Positions 54,624 to 63,834 of a stretch of DNA of 64,000 nucleotides are shown here, in pieces. The stretch's first letter is position 1. The number at the start of each line of letters is the position of its first letter. Position numbers and translations under genes: made by a program. The stretch is from assembly GCA_014656495.1 (NCBI GenBank), contig BNCN01000009.1, positions 124,001 through 188,000 of the forward strand. The letters are read 5' to 3'. Source of the stretch: Comamonas sp. KCTC 72670. Lineage in GTDB: Bacteria > Myxococcota > Myxococcia > Myxococcales > Myxococcaceae. A model generated the notes under the pieces. That model worked only from the letters and a program-made list of their open reading frames with translations. It was not told the origin of the DNA and ran no database searches.

Positions 54624-56666
54624 ATGCGTCATTTCGCCCTCCTGCTCCTGCCCCTACTGTTCCTGGCCTGCAAGAAAGAGCCTGACCCCGACGAGGCCGC
54701 GGTTCACGTTCAAGTGGGCTACCCACACGAGTCCCTTGGACGGGGATGCATCGTCGTGGCCATGACGGATGGGGCGGGCAACGTTCTCGAGGAGAAGGGG
54801 TTGGACTTCAGGGAGCCGCCTCAGACGCCAGGAACGATGAGCTTCGCCGTCTTTCGCAAGGCCGGGTGGAGCCGGGACGTTCAAATCACCGTTGCCCTGC
54901 GGGAGCTTGATTGCAGCGCGCCAAACAAGACCGTGGCGTCAAGGACGAGGTCGTTCAGCTTCAAGTCGGCGGGTCGGCAGGAGTGGCAGGTCGAGCCGTT
55001 CGAAGGGAAAGATGATGACAAAGACGGCTACATCGCCGTGGCCTTTGGCGGGTCTGACTGTGACGATGGAAACCCAGAGGTCAGTCCGGCGGCTTTTGAG
55101 CAATGCAACGACCGGGATGATAACTGCAATGGTCAAGTGGACGAAGAGTTGCTCACCCGCGAGTGGTTCGTGGACCGTGATGGGGACGGGGTTGGGAGCG
55201 GTCCGGCGACAGTGAAGTGTAACGCACCCTCTGCGCAGCACGTTGACCGAGGGGGGGATTGCGATGACGGTGATGCCTCGGTTCATCCCTTTGCGGTGGA
55301 GTCGTGCAACGACAAGGATGACAACTGCGACGGCAACGTTGACGAGCCCTTCGAGACCAAGGGGGACTCGTGCCGGCTTCAGTGTGCCGGCACCCTGAAG
55401 TGCAACGCAGAAGGAACTGGGGTCGCTTGCGATGCACCTGCGCCCGTGGCGTTCTATGCCGACGAGGATGAGGATGGAGAAGGGGCTGCGGGAAGTTCCA
55501 TTCTGCAAATGGCCTGCGCGGATGAGCCTCCCGCGAAGATGGCGAGCAACACCCGGGACTGCGACGACCACGATGCGCAGACCCATACCGGAGCTCAGGA
55601 AGTCTGCGACGGGCTTGATAACAACTGCAACGCAGCGGTGGACGAGCAACTGAGCTGCGGCGGCACCTTGAAGCGTGTCACGGATGCGGCTTTTGCGAAT
55701 CACGACTGGAGGACGGTCGCGCTAGGACGTGACGGGTATCCGGTATGGGTGGCGGGAGCGGGCGGCGCGCTGGCAGTGAAGAGGGCCGTAGGAGAGTCCT
55801 TCCGCGACAGTGCGAGCATCGCGATGGGGACATGTACCGCCATGGGGAATGTGGACTGGAACGCTGCCTGGGTGAATCCGTCCACCGGCCATGTGTATTT
55901 GGCGGGCACAGGTGGATGGTTGGCGGAGTTCAGTGCCGACACATGCCTCCGGAACAAGAAGGTTGATTTTGTGGATACGACGTTGCCTGCCCACGCTCGC
56001 ACCAGCGTGAACGACTACTTCACGGGGATTGTCGGCTTTGAATCGCCGTTTTCACTATTCGCGGTCTCCAGTGAGGGCTGGTTGTACGAGTGGAAGGAAG
56101 ACCCTCAGGCTCCTGCTCTTCATGTTTCAACGAACTATGGTTATAGGGGCGTTCATGCCCTCGTCTTTGATCGGATTTATGCAGCGGGAAGGACAGCGTC
56201 ATGGGAGCCGCATGCTCCGTTGATCAACCTTCACGCTACACCCGACCGAAGCGTGAGGAACCTTCAGAGTTTGGGCGGGGTGGCTGGGTATGTCGGGAAC
56301 CTGCGGGCAGTATGGGCGGCAACCGCTTCCACGATTTACTCCGTGGGGGATGGTGGACTGGTCATGAGAGGGACGGGCCAGTCACCGAATTGGGAGCGAG
56401 TGCTCCCCCCCATTGGCCCGGTGCCGGACTTCTCCAGTGTCGTGGCTCCCACCGGTTCCGATGTGGCCTACGTCGTGGATAGAGGGGTTGCCGAAGTAAG
56501 GGATAGCGGCTTGCTCCACCGCCTGACGCGGCACGGATGGGCGCGGCCCCCCGAGTTCACCACCGGAGCTCCAGACAGGCGGCTGCGCGACATCGCCATG
56601 AACTCCGCGGGGAACTTCTGGATCGTCGGAGACGAAGGCCGCGTCTACCACTTCCCCGAGCCGTAG
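54624..56666 (+). CDS. MopE-motif lipoprotein, paralogue A
   Basis: A 680-residue lipoprotein from the ATG at 54624: signal FALLLLPLLFLAC. After a 130-residue beta domain come three putative metal-binding (MopE-type) motifs with DCDDG/DDNCNGQVDE cores (from about 142), a motif family linked to copper binding. The last 300 residues form WD/BNR-like repeats (for example YPVWVAGAGGALAVK, HVYLAGTGGWLAEF). A paralogue lies 3 kb downstream with a nearly identical core, and a TPR-like gene sits between. It is likely a surface or periplasmic adhesion or metal-binding protein. Confidence 0.85.
   Translation: MRHFALLLLPLLFLACKKEPDPDEAAVHVQVGYPHESLGRGCIVVAMTDGAGNVLEEKGLDFREPPQTPGTMSFAVFRKAGWSRDVQITVALRELDCSAPNKTVASRTRSFSFKSAGRQEWQVEPFEGKDDDKDGYIAVAFGGSDCDDGNPEVSPAAFEQCNDRDDNCNGQVDEELLTREWFVDRDGDGVGSGPATVKCNAPSAQHVDRGGDCDDGDASVHPFAVESCNDKDDNCDGNVDEPFETKGDSCRLQCAGTLKCNAEGTGVACDAPAPVAFYADEDEDGEGAAGSSILQMACADEPPAKMASNTRDCDDHDAQTHTGAQEVCDGLDNNCNAAVDEQLSCGGTLKRVTDAAFANHDWRTVALGRDGYPVWVAGAGGALAVKRAVGESFRDSASIAMGTCTAMGNVDWNAAWVNPSTGHVYLAGTGGWLAEFSADTCLRNKKVDFVDTTLPAHARTSVNDYFTGIVGFESPFSLFAVSSEGWLYEWKEDPQAPALHVSTNYGYRGVHALVFDRIYAAGRTASWEPHAPLINLHATPDRSVRNLQSLGGVAGYVGNLRAVWAATASTIYSVGDGGLVMRGTGQSPNWERVLPPIGPVPDFSSVVAPTGSDVAYVVDRGVAEVRDSGLLHRLTRHGWARPPEFTTGAPDRRLRDIAMNSAGNFWIVGDEGRVYHFPEP
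55242..56100 (+). repeat. Near-identical gene segment, copy A
   Basis: This 859-bp stretch matches 58076-58934 at a constant offset of 2834 bp, with only scattered substitutions and no indel. It codes for the second and third MopE motifs and part of the propeller. The flanks outside it diverge clearly more. Confidence 0.85.
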
Positions 56667-56727
56667 CTCTCCGCCACGCGGCCGTTCCCAGGTTTGGCCA
56701 GACTGGGGACGGTTTGCGTGTGGGTGA

Positions 56728-56758
56728 TTGTCTAGCTTCTGTCCGGCCGCATTATAGT
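56728..56758 (+). promoter_or_regulatory. Possible promoter of the TPR-like gene
   Basis: TATAGT (56753-56758) is a good -10 match; TTGTCT (56728-56733) might be the -35 box although the 19-base spacing is long. Transcription would start close to the ATG at 56766. Confidence 0.3.
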
Positions 56759-56765
56759 CGGAGCT

Positions 56766-57614
56766 ATGTCAAAGCTCTGGCCAGGGAAGCGTTTCCTGTC
56801 TTTTGCTGCATGTGTGTGGATCCTCAGTCCATTGCATGTGGCAAAGGCAGGTGGTGAATTTGAGCGGCATGTCGCGGAGGCGGTCCGCCTCTACGATGAC
56901 CTTGAGTACGAGCTTGCGCTCGAACAGTTGGAGCGCGCCCGAGGCAGTCTCAAGGTCCCTGGTGACAGGGTCACGTTGGCTCTGTACAAGGGCATCATCA
57001 GTGCGGACATGGGGCGGTGGCAGGTCGCGCGTGACGAGTTTCGCGCGGCCTTACTGCTGGACCCAGATGCGCGCCTGCCCCTTCGCGTCTCGCCCAAGGT
57101 GTCGAGAGAGTTCGAGGCTCAGCGTGCGCGCGCCGTGGCGGACCTGGCGTTCCGACGGAAGGACGCCCCCACGGTCGAAGCGGGCGACCTCGATGGCAAA
57201 GAAGGCCAAGTCGAATCCATTGCGGAGTTGCCGGGCACGCTGAAGCCTTCTGTGGTCCCTGCACCTCCGGGGCCGATATCCGCACGCCAACGGGAGGTCG
57301 AATCCAGCGCGTCATGGCTTCGCATCGGGGACCGGCAGGTTCCTCTTGCGAGTCTGGCGCTGCTGGGCGCGGGGCTCGTGGCGGGAGGCACGGGAGCCGG
57401 GTTCGGGCTTTCTTCCCGTGGACAGCTCGCAGATGCGCGGAAGGCTCAATTTCACGACCAACTCGTGGAACACCACGGTCGAGCGCAGCGAAGCGCAAGA
57501 ACGGCCAATGTTCTTTTCGGGGTTGCTGCGGGCGCGACTGCAGGGGCCGTGGCGACCTGGCTCCTTTGGGGCGAGCTGGATGGGGCCACGTCGAAGGTGG
57601 GAGGTGCACGATGA
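56766..57614 (+). CDS. TPR-like secreted/membrane protein
   Basis: A 282-residue protein with a signal-peptide-like N-terminus (FLSFAACVWILSPLHVAKA). Residues 33-115 form TPR-like helices (AVRLYDDLEYELALEQLERA, YKGIISADMGRWQVARDEFRAALLLDP). A Pro linker leads to two Gly/Ala-rich helices (VPLASLALLGAGLVAGGTGAGFG and NVLFGVAAGATAGAVATWLLW). I do not recognise the family. Its stop overlaps the next start (ATGA), so it is coupled to the second MopE-type gene and probably works with it. Confidence 0.72.
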   Translation: MSKLWPGKRFLSFAACVWILSPLHVAKAGGEFERHVAEAVRLYDDLEYELALEQLERARGSLKVPGDRVTLALYKGIISADMGRWQVARDEFRAALLLDPDARLPLRVSPKVSREFEAQRARAVADLAFRRKDAPTVEAGDLDGKEGQVESIAELPGTLKPSVVPAPPGPISARQREVESSASWLRIGDRQVPLASLALLGAGLVAGGTGAGFGLSSRGQLADARKAQFHDQLVEHHGRAQRSARTANVLFGVAAGATAGAVATWLLWGELDGATSKVGGAR

Positions 57615-59500
57615 TTCGCTGGACCGCGGCGCTGGCGATGATGTTGGCTTCTTGCACCGTCCCGAGTCTGGAAGACCTCCAGGGGGACCGTCTCCTGGCC
57701 TGTGACGCGTATCGTGCCTGTGGTGCGGGGCAGGTATGTCTCCTCGGGACGTGTCAGGAGAATCCCTGCGGGGCCCGAACTCCAAAGGTCGGATACGTGG
57801 ATGCAGATGGAGACGGATATGGCGTGGCCGACGCGGGCTTTCGCACGTTCTGTGACGAAGTGCCGCGTGGGTACGCTGTGGTGCCGGGAGACTGTGATGA
57901 CGGGAACCGGGAAGTCCACCCTGGTGCCATTGAGGAGTGCAATGGCCGAGACGACAACTGCAATGGGCAAGTTGACGATGGGATACCCACCCGGGAGTGG
58001 TTTCGGGATGGGGATGGGGATGGATTCGGGAGTGGCGCGGCGACAGTGAAGTGCAATGCTCCCTCCACGCAGTATGTTGACCGAGGGGGGGATTGCGATG
58101 ACGGTGATGCCTCGGTTCATCCCTTCGCGGTGGAATCATGCAACGACAAGGATGATAACTGTGACGGCAATGTCGACGAGCCCTTCGAGACCAAGGGGGA
58201 CTCGTGCCGGCTTCAGTGTGCCGGCACCCTGAAGTGCAACGTAGAAGGAACCGGGGTCGCTTGCGATGCACCTGCGCCCGTGGCGTTCTATGCCGACGAG
58301 GATGCGGATGGAGAAGGGGCCGCAGAGAGTCCCATTCTGCAAATGGCCTGCGCGGATGAGCCTCCCGCTAAGATGGCGAGCAACACCCGTGACTGCGACG
58401 ACCACGATGCGCAGACCCATACCGGAGCTCAGGAAGTCTGCGACGGGCTTGATAACAACTGCAACGCAGCGGTGGACGAGCAACTGAGCTGCGGCGGCAC
58501 CTTGAAGCGTGTCACGGATACGGCTTTGGCGAATCACGACTGGAGGACGGTCGCGCTAGGACGTGACGGGTATCCGGTATGGGTGGCGGGAGCGGGCGGC
58601 CGGTTGGCGGTGAAGAGGGCCGCAGGAGAGTCCTTCCGCGACAGTGCGAGCATCGCGATGGGGACATGTGCCGCCATGGGGAACGTGGACTGGAACGCTG
58701 CCTGGGTGAACCCATCCACCGGCCATGTGTATTTGGCGGGCTCAGGTGGCTGGCTGGCGGAGTTCAGCGCCGACACCTGCATCCGGAGCAAGAAGGTTGA
58801 TTTTGTGGATACGGCGTTGCCTGCCCACGCTCGCACCAGCGTGAACGACTACTTCACGGGGATTGTCGGCTTTGAATCGCCGTTTTCGCTATTCGCGGTC
58901 TCCAGTGAGGGCTGGTTGTACGAGTGGAAGGCAGACCCTCAATCGCCTGCGCTTCATCAGTCGACTGGCTATGGCTACAAGGGGATTCACTCGCTTGTTT
59001 ACGAGCAGATTTACGCTGCGGGGGCGACAAACCCTGCGGGCTCACAGCTTCCTTTGGTCAACCTCCACTTTTCGTATGACCGAAGCGTGCGGAACAGTCA
59101 GAGTCTGGGCGGGATATTTGGATATACCGGGAGCCTGCGAGCGGTATGGATGGCAACGCCCTCCACCCTTTATGCTGTGGGAGATGGCGGACTGGTCGTA
59201 AAGGGGCCCGGTCAATCACCACACTGGGAGCGAGTGCTTCACCCCATGGGGCCAGCGCCGGATTTCTCCAGCGTCGTGGCGCCCCCTGGTTCCGATGTGG
59301 CCTACATCGTGGATAGAGGAGTTGCCGGAGGAAGGAATAGCGGCCTGCTCCACCGCCAGACGCGGCACGGATGGGCGCGGACCCCCGCGTTCACCACCGG
59401 AACTCCAGATAGGCGCCTTCGCGACATCGCCATGAGCTCCGCGGGGAACTTCTGGATCGTCGGCGACGAGGGCCGCGTCTACCACTTCCCCGAGCCGTAG
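57611..59500 (+). CDS. MopE-motif lipoprotein, paralogue B
   Basis: A 629-residue paralogue of the 54624 gene, starting at the ATG at 57611 (overlapping the TPR-like gene by 4 bp). The lipobox is MLASC. It has a Cys-rich start (CDAYRACGAGQVCLLGTCQENPC), then three MopE motifs with DCDDGNREVHPGAIEECN and DDNCNGQVDD, and the same C-terminal propeller. It lacks the N-terminal beta domain of A. It shares a near-identical core with A, which suggests recent duplication or gene conversion. Confidence 0.85.
   Translation: MIRWTAALAMMLASCTVPSLEDLQGDRLLACDAYRACGAGQVCLLGTCQENPCGARTPKVGYVDADGDGYGVADAGFRTFCDEVPRGYAVVPGDCDDGNREVHPGAIEECNGRDDNCNGQVDDGIPTREWFRDGDGDGFGSGAATVKCNAPSTQYVDRGGDCDDGDASVHPFAVESCNDKDDNCDGNVDEPFETKGDSCRLQCAGTLKCNVEGTGVACDAPAPVAFYADEDADGEGAAESPILQMACADEPPAKMASNTRDCDDHDAQTHTGAQEVCDGLDNNCNAAVDEQLSCGGTLKRVTDTALANHDWRTVALGRDGYPVWVAGAGGRLAVKRAAGESFRDSASIAMGTCAAMGNVDWNAAWVNPSTGHVYLAGSGGWLAEFSADTCIRSKKVDFVDTALPAHARTSVNDYFTGIVGFESPFSLFAVSSEGWLYEWKADPQSPALHQSTGYGYKGIHSLVYEQIYAAGATNPAGSQLPLVNLHFSYDRSVRNSQSLGGIFGYTGSLRAVWMATPSTLYAVGDGGLVVKGPGQSPHWERVLHPMGPAPDFSSVVAPPGSDVAYIVDRGVAGGRNSGLLHRQTRHGWARTPAFTTGTPDRRLRDIAMSSAGNFWIVGDEGRVYHFPEP
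58076..58934 (+). repeat. Near-identical gene segment, copy B
   Basis: Second copy of the 859-bp segment at 55242-56100, same strand, offset 2834 bp. See the paralogous gene entries for the encoded domains. Confidence 0.85.
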
Positions 59501-59503
59501 CCC

Positions 59504-60805
59504 TCAGCCTCCGTCCCGCCCTCCAGGTCCGGAGGGCGGGGCGCGGTCCTCTCGGACCAAATCCTTCAGCGCCACGATTTTCTCCAGCAGCGGCCCGCCG
59601 TGTTTCAACCGCGCAATCCGCTGTGACGGATAGATGCCCCGGTGGCCGGTGAGCAGGTACGCCACCGTGGAGACAATCACCACGTGGGGCAGCACGTTCG
59701 CCCCCACGAGCTCCACCGCCATGATGGACAGCGCCAGCGGCGTGTTCGCCGCCGCCGCGAACAGCGCCGCCATGCCCACCGCCGCGCCCAAATCAATCGG
59801 CAGCCCCAACAGCCTCGCCAGCACGTTGCCCAGGGAAGCGCCGATGAAGAACAGCGGCGTCACCTCGCCGCCCAGGAAGCCCGCGGCCAGCGTCACCACC
59901 GTGAAGGCCAGCTTCCACGCGAACGCGGACACGGGGAGCGCCGGGTCCTCGAAGGCCCGCTGGATGCCCGGAACGCCCAGGCCCAGGTAGTCATCCGTCC
60001 CGGCCAGCAGCCACAGCAGCAGCACCGCCAGACCGCCCAGCGCCATCCGCAGCGGCAGCGCCGGCACGCGGTGCTCCAGCAGCTTCTTCAGCCGGTGCAG
60101 CAGCTCCACGAACACCACCGCCACCCCGGCCACCGCCACCGCGAACACCAGCCACTTGCCCAGCACGTCCCAGGACAACGGCAACGCGGCAGGGGAGGGA
60201 TACGGCGTGTGGTGGATGCCCAGGCCCCGCGTCACCAGGTCGCCCACCACCGAGGCCACCAGCGCCGGCAGCAGCGCCTCGTAGCCCATGCGCCCCACGA
60301 CGACGACCTCCAACCCGAACACCGCGCCCGCCACCGGCGTGCCGAACACCGAACCGAACCCGCCCGCGATGCCCGCGGCGAGCAGCTCGCGGCGCGTGTC
60401 CGGCCCCACGCGCAGACGCCGCGCCACCAGGTCCGCGAGGCTGCCGCCCATCTGCACCGCCGTGCCCTCGCGGCCCGCGCTGCCACCGAACAGGTGCGTC
60501 AGCACCGTCCCCACCAGCACCATGGGCGCCATGCGCACCGGCACCTGCGCGTCGTCCGCGTGCACCGTGTCCAACACGAGGTTGTTGCCGCCGCGAATGG
60601 GTCCGCCCCACTTCGCGTACACCGCGCCCAGCACCAGCCCCGCCACCGGGAGCGCGTACACGAGCCAGCGGTGTCCCTCGCGGAAGTGCGTGGCTTCCTC
60701 CAGGAGGTACAAAAAGACCGCAGACGCCACACCACACACGACGCCAACGAGCCCGCCCAGGAGCAGCCACTGCATCAGCGCTCTCGTGCCACGGGAAAGA
60801 TTCAC
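59504..60805 (-). CDS. CLC-family anion transporter, CLC-F-like
   Basis: A 433-residue channel/transporter. The start is taken as the GTG at 60805 with GGAG 8 bases upstream; an ATG at 60844 adds 13 residues without a ribosome site. The selectivity motif GGSAGREGTAVQMGGS is GREGT-type, and the first motif usually GSGIP is here RGGNNLVLD. The later segment GGEVTPLFFIGASLG is also family-typical. Ten or more helices follow the CLC fold. The absence of GSGIP recalls CLC-F fluoride/proton antiporters (hedged). It lies 3 bp from the MopE gene on the opposite strand. No fluoride riboswitch motif was found upstream. Confidence 0.88.
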   Translation of the reverse strand: MNLSRGTRALMQWLLLGGLVGVVCGVASAVFLYLLEEATHFREGHRWLVYALPVAGLVLGAVYAKWGGPIRGGNNLVLDTVHADDAQVPVRMAPMVLVGTVLTHLFGGSAGREGTAVQMGGSLADLVARRLRVGPDTRRELLAAGIAGGFGSVFGTPVAGAVFGLEVVVVGRMGYEALLPALVASVVGDLVTRGLGIHHTPYPSPAALPLSWDVLGKWLVFAVAVAGVAVVFVELLHRLKKLLEHRVPALPLRMALGGLAVLLLWLLAGTDDYLGLGVPGIQRAFEDPALPVSAFAWKLAFTVVTLAAGFLGGEVTPLFFIGASLGNVLARLLGLPIDLGAAVGMAALFAAAANTPLALSIMAVELVGANVLPHVVIVSTVAYLLTGHRGIYPSQRIARLKHGGPLLEKIVALKDLVREDRAPPSGPGGRDGG

Positions 60806-61024
60806 GTGAAACACTCCGGACCGGGGTGAAACATGATGAAACACCGCGTCAATGAGGCCTGTCGCGTCATTGTTACGACATTGGCCCGAGCAAGGGTGAG
60901 GTCATATCAACACCAGTATTTCTGACTTGATGCGTTATTCCTGTTTCGGGGTGATTTGCCAATCGACGCCATGTAGCCTGCGCTCCCCCAACAACCCCCC
61001 AGTGGGATTCCAAAGGAGCGGGGC

Positions 61025-62080
61025 ATGTCTTTCCGTCAGAGCGGGATGTCGTTCGTTGCCGTGTGCGCGGCCGTCACGGTCGGTGGTAGCGCGATGGCCA
61101 GCACCCTGAACCAGAACACGTCGTGGACCATCGACCAGCCGTCGACGACGACGAAGTACCGGGTGGTGGCTTACGGCGACTCCATCTACGCCGGCTATAA
61201 CGGCACCGTCTTCTTCTGGAACGTGGCCCGCCGCGCCGCGCCCGTGGTGCAGGGCGAGGACCTGGCGCGGAAGTGGAACGCGGACATCGAGGTCATCCGC
61301 CGCACCAAGTCCGGCGCGCGCGCGGACGACATCTTCAACAACAAGATTGTCGCGGAGCGCTCGTACATGCAGGCGGCCAACACGCGCGTCGTCATGTTCG
61401 AGATGTGTGGCAACGACTACCTCCAGGCGCGCGACGCCTTCACGAACCAGACGGGCACCTGTAACTACAGCGGCCTGGAGAACGCGCTGGCGACCTGCAC
61501 CACGTTCATGGAGCGTGCGATGCAGACCATCAACCAGAACGCGCCCGCCACCGCGACGAAGATCATCTCCAACATCTACTACCCGGGCTTCGACGCGGAC
61601 AACGTGAACACCCGCTGCACGGACTCCGCCACGGGCCGGGTCGTGAACAGGCGTGACCGCTTCCTGCCGCTGCTGGCGCGCAGCAACTGGCGCGCGTGCA
61701 GCCTGGCGGCGCGCTACGGCTTCAAGTGCGCGGACTCGTTCGCCGAGTACATGGCCGCGGACTACGACACCAACGGTGATGGCCAGGTGGACTCCGCCGC
61801 CATCCGCTACATCCAGGGCGAGTCCGAGGCCGCGTACGTCCAGCGCATCTCCGTCACGCTGCGCTCCACGCTGCGCGACGCCAACGCGCACTTCGTGAAC
61901 CCGAGCACCAGCTTCAACTACATCCAGTCCGACAACGTCCACCCGACCTACACGGGCGGCACCATCTCCGGCAACGGCACCGGCCCGATGCCCTACACCG
62001 GCGAGAACCCGAACTGGAACCGCACGGGTCACGACCGCATGGGCACGGAGAGCTCGAAGTTCAACCCGGCTCGGCCGTAA
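61025..62080 (+). CDS. SGNH/GDSL-family hydrolase, secreted
   Basis: A 351-residue exported esterase (ATG 61025, AAAGGAG upstream; signal VAVCAAVTVGGSAMAS). Block I is YGDSIYAG (Ser53), block III EMCGNDY, and block V DNVHPT with the Asp/His pair. A calcium-like loop DTNGDGQVDS appears around residue 249. Several cysteines (CNYSG, TRC, ACSLA, KCADS) may form disulfides. The substrate could be a lipid, polysaccharide acetate or peptidoglycan acetate; sequence does not decide. Confidence 0.92.
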   Translation: MSFRQSGMSFVAVCAAVTVGGSAMASTLNQNTSWTIDQPSTTTKYRVVAYGDSIYAGYNGTVFFWNVARRAAPVVQGEDLARKWNADIEVIRRTKSGARADDIFNNKIVAERSYMQAANTRVVMFEMCGNDYLQARDAFTNQTGTCNYSGLENALATCTTFMERAMQTINQNAPATATKIISNIYYPGFDADNVNTRCTDSATGRVVNRRDRFLPLLARSNWRACSLAARYGFKCADSFAEYMAADYDTNGDGQVDSAAIRYIQGESEAAYVQRISVTLRSTLRDANAHFVNPSTSFNYIQSDNVHPTYTGGTISGNGTGPMPYTGENPNWNRTGHDRMGTESSKFNPARP

Positions 62081-62118
62081 TGACGTCCGCGTCCACGCCA
62101 CGGGCGTGAGCGCGGTGC

Positions 62119-62165
62119 CAGGGCCTCCGGCTTCCTTCGGGAACCGGGGGCCTTGTCGTTTCTGT
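62119..62165 (+). terminator. Intrinsic terminator of the SGNH hydrolase gene
   Basis: AGGGCCTCCGG (62120-62130) pairs with CCGGGGGCCT (62144-62153) with minor imperfection, then TGTCGTTTCTG. It lies 39 bp after the stop. Confidence 0.6.
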
Positions 62166-62179
62166 CCCCAGGGCCGACG

Positions 62180-63085
62180 TCACATCATGAAGCGCAGGCC
62201 CATCAACGCGAGGAGGCCGACGTAGTAGACGAGCGCGCAGGTCCACTCCGCCGCGCGCCGCACGCCGCGCGCCCAGGCGGGCTTCAGCCACGCGGCCAGG
62301 AGCGACGCGCCCTCCGCGATGACGCGCCAGAAGCAGGCGAAGAGCAGCAGGCACAACACGAGGGGCGCGTAGTACCGGCCGAATGAGCGGAGATACGCGT
62401 CCAGGCCGTACATCTTGTACTCCCCCAGCGGGCCTCCAAACGAGATGGACTGGTACGAGTAGAAGAGGATGGCCGTGGGCACCAGCGGGAAGAGGACGAA
62501 CTTCACCAGCAGGTGGTACCAGCGTCGGCGCCACAGGGCATGGCGTGCCTGGCCGTAGCGAACCACTGTGTGAGATTGCGCGGCGCCCAGCGCTCCATGT
62601 TGGCTCAGCGCGGTCAGCAGGGGCACCGCGTCCTCCACCTCCAGCGCGTGGAGGAAGGCGCGCCCGGACCGCATCCGCAGCGTCAGGCCGGGGCCCGGGA
62701 GTGGCAGCCGCCAGGGGCGCACCTCGGCCACGGCCTCGAAGGGAATCTCCATCCGAGCGCCGCCGCGCAGCGTCAGGATGCACTGACGGATGTCCACGTC
62801 CACGGTGGCCCGGCGGCTGCGGCGCAGGACGGCGACGAACGCGAGCGGAAGGACGACTCGCAGCACCAGCCCCGTGGCGACCGGCACGGGCTGCATGTGC
62901 TGCGTCCCTTGGAAGAGGTCCGACAGGAACAGCGTGGTGAAGTGGAGCAGGGCACCCAGCACGGCGAGCTGCGTCACCACCGCGAGCCCTCGCAGCCCCG
63001 GTGTCCAGGCGTGCACGATGAAGCGAGCGGGCTCAGGTGTGGGGGCGGGCGGTGGCGTGCCGCCGGGAGCATCGGTGACGAGCAT
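62180..63085 (-). CDS. Multi-pass membrane protein of unknown function
   Basis: A 301-residue protein with about five helices: GLAVVTQLAVLGALLHFTTL near 33, a second helix VATGLVLRVVLPLAFVAVL, a cytoplasmic beta region (TVDVDIRQCILTLRGGARM, a PH-like fold seen in YdbS-type proteins), then LVKFVLFPLVPTAILFYSY, YYAPLVLCLLLFACFW and ALVYYVGLLALMGLRF. No transport or enzyme motif is seen. The 95-bp gap to the divergent gene at 63181 may hold shared promoters. Confidence 0.68.
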   Translation of the reverse strand: MLVTDAPGGTPPPAPTPEPARFIVHAWTPGLRGLAVVTQLAVLGALLHFTTLFLSDLFQGTQHMQPVPVATGLVLRVVLPLAFVAVLRRSRRATVDVDIRQCILTLRGGARMEIPFEAVAEVRPWRLPLPGPGLTLRMRSGRAFLHALEVEDAVPLLTALSQHGALGAAQSHTVVRYGQARHALWRRRWYHLLVKFVLFPLVPTAILFYSYQSISFGGPLGEYKMYGLDAYLRSFGRYYAPLVLCLLLFACFWRVIAEGASLLAAWLKPAWARGVRRAAEWTCALVYYVGLLALMGLRFMM

Positions 63086-63180
63086 GGATGAAGAGCGCTT
63101 GAGGGTGAGCGAAATGCGCTGTGATTGCCTCGGGGGGAGTGGCTCCGTAGCATACGCAGCCCGGAGGTCGTCGCGCGAAC

Positions 63181-63834
63181 ATGAGGCCGCAGTCCCCTGA
63201 ACCTGAACGTCGAGTCGACAGCGACGGCGTCACGCACATCACGCCCGCTCGCACGAACAAGGGCCTGGGCGCGTGGCTCGTGGGCGGCGCGTGTGTCATC
63301 ACGCTCGCGTGCATTGGCTTGAGCGTCTGGTGGGGCTCGAGCGACATCGAGGTGGAGGCGCCGCCGCCGTTCGCGGAGGTGCCACCGTCCAACCCGTCTC
63401 CAGCGCCCGAGGTGCGCGCCCGTGCGCCTCGGCCCCGGCCGCCTCCTGTCGTTGCCGCGGCGCCGCAACCCGTCGCCGAGCCCGAACTGGACACCGACAC
63501 CGACGTCCAGGAGCCCGACATGGAATCCCAACCGACGGGCCTCCAGCTCTATCGGCCCGGGACGAAACCCCTCCTGCGAGGCCTCATCGTCCCCGACGAC
63601 TTCGAATTGCCGCCCGGGTACGTGCGCCATTTCCAGTACACGGACTCGGGTGAACTCGTGGCGGCCGTGTTGACGTTCCATCCCGACCACCAGCCCACGG
63701 ATCGGAATGGGCAGCCCGTTCCCATGCCTCCCGACCGGCTGGTGCCCGAGGAGCTGGCCCCGCCAGGAATGCCCATCCAGCGGCTGGACCTGGCGGAGGG
63801 CGCGGAGTTCGCGGCGCCCTCGAAGTCGCCGTGA
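63181..63834 (+). CDS. Single-pass membrane protein with Pro-rich linker, unknown function
   Basis: A 217-residue protein: cytoplasmic tail, one helix at about 29-52 (GAWLVGGACVITLACIGLSVWW), a Pro/Ala linker (60-115), and a small C-terminal domain (PDDFELPPGYVRHFQYTDSG, LVAAVLTFHPDHQP). No family is recognised. It overlaps the next gene by 4 bp (GTGA), hence co-translated with the Lnt-like gene. Confidence 0.65.
   Translation: MRPQSPEPERRVDSDGVTHITPARTNKGLGAWLVGGACVITLACIGLSVWWGSSDIEVEAPPPFAEVPPSNPSPAPEVRARAPRPRPPPVVAAAPQPVAEPELDTDTDVQEPDMESQPTGLQLYRPGTKPLLRGLIVPDDFELPPGYVRHFQYTDSGELVAAVLTFHPDHQPTDRNGQPVPMPPDRLVPEELAPPGMPIQRLDLAEGAEFAAPSKSP

Noticed and set aside
60806-61024. Fluoride riboswitch upstream of the CLC gene
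   Set aside because: Searched on the minus strand for the conserved fluoride-riboswitch core; not found.
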